This document shows, one piece after another, positions 61,601-64,000 of a stretch of 64,000 nucleotides of DNA (the stretch's first letter is position 1; each line of letters opens with the position of its first letter). The stretch comes from Symbiodinium natans (taxonomy: Eukaryota > Sar > Dinophyceae > Suessiales > Symbiodiniaceae): NCBI GenBank assembly GCA_905221605.1, contig CAJNDS010002149.1, forward strand, positions 508,642 through 572,641, given 5' to 3'. Under the pieces are notes generated by a model that was not told the DNA's origin, made no database searches, and worked only from the letters and a program-made list of their open reading frames with translations. The position numbers and the translations under genes were made by a program.

Positions 61601-64000
61601 GAGTTGGTGCAGCAAGCGTCTGGAGCATTAGGGTTTGGAGGGCAGGAAAGGAGCCCCGATGATGCTCATGATGCTCGCCTCCCGCGTCGTCAAATGCGCC
61701 CAACCACTTGGGGGAGTTGGTGCAGCAAGCGTTTGGAGCATTAGGGTTTGGAGGGCAGGAAAGGAGCCCCGATGATGCTCATGATGCTCGCCTCCCGCGT
61801 CGTCAAATGCGCCCAACCACTTGGGGGAGTTGGTGCAGCAAGCGTTTGGAGCATTAGGGTTTGGAGGGCTGGAAAGGAGCCCCGATGATGCTCATGATGC
61901 TCGCCTCCCGCGTCGTCAAATGCGCCCAACCACTTGGGGGAGTTGGTGCAGCAAGCGTTTGGAGCATTAGGGTTTGGAGGGCTGGAAAGGAGCCCCGATG
62001 ATGCTCATGATGCTCGCCTCCCGCGTCGTCAAATGCGCCCAACCACTTGGGGGAGTTGGTGCAGCAAGCGTTTGGAGCATTAGGGTTTGGAGGGCAGGAA
62101 AGGAGCCCCGATGATGCTCATGATGCTCGCCTCCCGCGTCGTCAAATGCGCCCAACCACTTGGGGGAGTTGGTGCAGCAAGCGTTTGGAGCATTAGGGTT
62201 TGGAGGGCAGGAAAGGAGCCCCGATGATGCTCATGATGCTCGCCTCCCGCGTCGTCAAATGCGCCCAACCACTTGGGGGAGTTGGTGCAGCAAGCGTCTG
62301 GAGCATTAGGGTTTGGAGGGCAGGAAAGGAGCCCCGATGATGCTCATGATGCTCGCCTCCCGCCTCATCAAATGCGCCCAACCACTTTGGTGCATCAAGC
62401 GTCTGGAGCATTAGGGTTTGGAGGGCAGGAAAGGAGCCCCGATGATGCTCATGATGCCCGCCTCCTGCCTCGTCAAATGCGCCCAACCACTTGGGGGAGT
62501 TGGTGCATCAAGCGTCTGGAGCATTAGGGTTTGGAGGAAAGGAGCCCCGATGATGCTCATGATGCTCGCCTCCCGCCTCGTCAAATGCGCCCAACCACTT
62601 GGGGGTGTTGGTGCAGCAAGCATCTGGAGCATTAGGGTTTGGAGGGCAGGAAAGGAGCCCCGATGATGCTCATGATGCTCGCCTCCCGCGTCGTCAAATG
62701 CGCCCAACCACTTTCGGGAGTTGGTGCAGCAAGCGTCTGGAGCATTAGGGTTGGAGGGCAGGAAAGGAGCCCCGCTGATGCTCATGATGCTCGCCTCCCG
62801 CCTCGTCAAATGCGCCCAACCGCTCGGGGGAGTTGGTGCAGCAAGCATCTGGAGCATCGTCGTCACATGCGCCCAACCACTTGGGGGAGTTGGCGCAGCA
62901 AGCGTCTGGAGCAATTAGGGTTTGGAGGGCAGGAAAGGAGCCCCGATGATGCTCATAATGCTCGCCTCCCGCCTCGTCAAATGCGCCCAACCACTTGGGG
63001 GAGTTGGCGCAGCAAGCGTCTGGAGCATTAGGGTTTGGAGGGCAGGAAAGGAGCCCCGATGATGCTCATGATGCTCGCCTCCCGCCTTGTCAAATGCGCC
63101 CAACCACTTGGGGGAGTTGGCGCAGCAAGCGTCTGGGGCATTAGGGTTTGGAGGGCAGGAAAGGAGCCCCGATGATGCTCATGATTCTCGCCTCCTGCCT
63201 CGTCAAATGCAATAGGGGTTGCATGATGCTGATGATGCTCGCCTCCCGCCTCGTCAAATGCGCCCAACCACTTGGGGGAGTTGGTGCAGCAAGCGTCTGG
63301 AGCAGTAGGGTTTGGAGGGCAGGAAAGGAGCCCCGATGATGCTGATGATGCTCGCCTCCCGCGTCGTCAAATGCGCCCGACAACTTGGGGAGTTGGTGCA
63401 GCAAGCGTCTGGAGCATTAGGGTTTGGAGGGCAGGAAAGGAGCCCCGATGATGCATGCTCGCCTACCACTTGGGGGAGTTGGTGCAGCAAGCGTTTGGAG
63501 CATTAGGGTTTGGAGGGCAGGAAAAGAGCCCCGATGATGCTCATGATGCTCGCCTCCCGCGTCGTCAAATCCGCTCCACTGCTTGGGGGAGTTGGTGCAG
63601 CAAGTGTTTGAATCATTAGGGGCTCGCCTACCACTTGGGGGAGTTGGTGATGATGCTCACGACTCGCCTCCCGCCTCGTCAAATGCGCCCAACCACTTGG
63701 GGGAGAGGGTGCAGCAAGCGTTTGGAGCATTAGGGCTTGGAGGGCAGGAAAGGAGCCCCGATGATGCAAATGATGCTCGCCTCCCGCGTCGTCAAATGCG
63801 CCCAACCACTTGGGGGAGTTGGTGCAGCAAGCGTTTGGAGCATTAGGGTTTGGAGGGCAGGAAAGGAGCCCCGATGATGCTCATGATGCTCGCCTCCCGC
63901 CTTGTCAAATGCGCCCAACCACTTGGGGGAGTTGGCGCAGCAAGCGTCTGGAGCATTGGGGTTTGGAGGGCAGGAAAGGAGCTCCGATGATGCTCATGAT
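55640..64000. repeat. 113-bp tandem satellite (runs off the window)
   Basis: Roughly 70 copies of a 113-bp unit. Unit landmarks are AACCACTTGGGGGAGTTGG, CAGCAAGCGTCTGGAGCATT, AGGGTTTGGAGGGCAGGAAA, GGAGCCCCGATGATGCTCAT and CTCGCCTCCCGCCTCGTCAA. Variants include CGCAGC/TGCAGC, GCGTCT/GCGTTT, CCTCGTC/CGTCGTC and units shortened by 4-60 bp. Because 113 is not a multiple of 3, the frame shifts at every unit. The many 62-residue minus-strand ORFs are therefore the same artefact repeated. The core ATTAGGGTTTGG resembles telomere repeats. Confidence 0.97.
59386..61554. repeat. near-identical ~1-kb duplication inside the satellite
   Basis: The segment at about 59386-60359 recurs at about 60581-61554 with an offset of 1195 bp and no visible difference inside. 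Each copy contains the same non-satellite insert of about 190 bp (59517-59706 and 60712-60901, including GTTGCACGTGCGTTTGACTT) and the same irregular shortened units. Copy 1 has GAGCCCGATG just before its start and GCTCAATGATG at its end, where copy 2 differs. That fixes the limits. Confidence 0.9.

Noticed and set aside
55802-63918. Dozens of 62-residue minus-strand ORFs with nearly the same peptide
   Set aside because: Each is one pass through the 113-bp satellite. The period is not a multiple of 3, so the frame changes every unit and stops recur at the same place.
55640-64000. CRISPR-like array
   Set aside because: The whole 113-bp unit is conserved, with no unique spacers, and the host is eukaryotic.

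Overview
The window looks like nuclear DNA of a dinoflagellate, most like the Symbiodiniaceae/Suessiales. The evidence is the sequence's style, because no database search could be run. Short GC-rich exons sit in long introns. Many introns fit only if the donor is GC or GA instead of GT. TTTAGGG/CCCTAAA telomere-type words are scattered on both strands, simple repeats are abundant, and there is a degraded LINE. Nothing points to a bacterium, a plasmid or a virus: there are no operons, no long intact ORFs and no rRNA.

Most long open frames here are artefacts of GC-rich repeats. The real genes had to be assembled from exons by matching protein motifs, splice boundaries and phase. On the + strand, in order: a partial octopine/opine dehydrogenase-like gene (about 1.17-1.97 kb); a two-domain RNA-binding protein with an N-terminal RRM and a C-terminal hnRNP H/F-type quasi-RRM (6.03-7.00 kb); a SAM-dependent class I methyltransferase split over at least five exons (about 13.1-17.4 kb); a nicotinamide-riboside/uridine-kinase-like P-loop kinase (22.0-22.8 kb); an apparently complete 61-residue single-pass membrane protein in two exons (28.22-28.53 kb); an unrecognised five-exon gene (35.75-36.82 kb); and an unrecognised multi-exon gene (48.34-51.35 kb). 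Several isolated exon-like segments could not be assigned. The genes do different jobs (RNA binding, NAD-type metabolism, methyl transfer) and show no pathway link.

The rest is repeat landscape. It includes an inverted-repeat (MITE-like) element near 2.0 kb; 8-bp telomere-variant minisatellites (5.0 and 55.3 kb); a C-rich telomere-like array with a CCCCAAA core (24.6-25.6 kb); an A-rich/T-rich strand-switch inverted repeat (30.5-31.0 kb); 1 kb of decayed telomere-like sequence (37.8-38.8 kb); tandem 220-bp giant hairpins (39.36-39.91 kb); G-tract repeats (40.2 kb); a LINE relic (43.5-45.2 kb); and a 113-bp satellite that fills 55.65-64.0 kb and runs off the window. The satellite contains a recent internal duplication of about 1 kb.

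The most interesting signal is the splicing. In gene after gene, frame and family alignment are restored only by introns starting with GA or GC, and the donor and acceptor share a short direct repeat (AGGA, CAGGA or AGGC type). This is the signature expected of introner-like intron gain.
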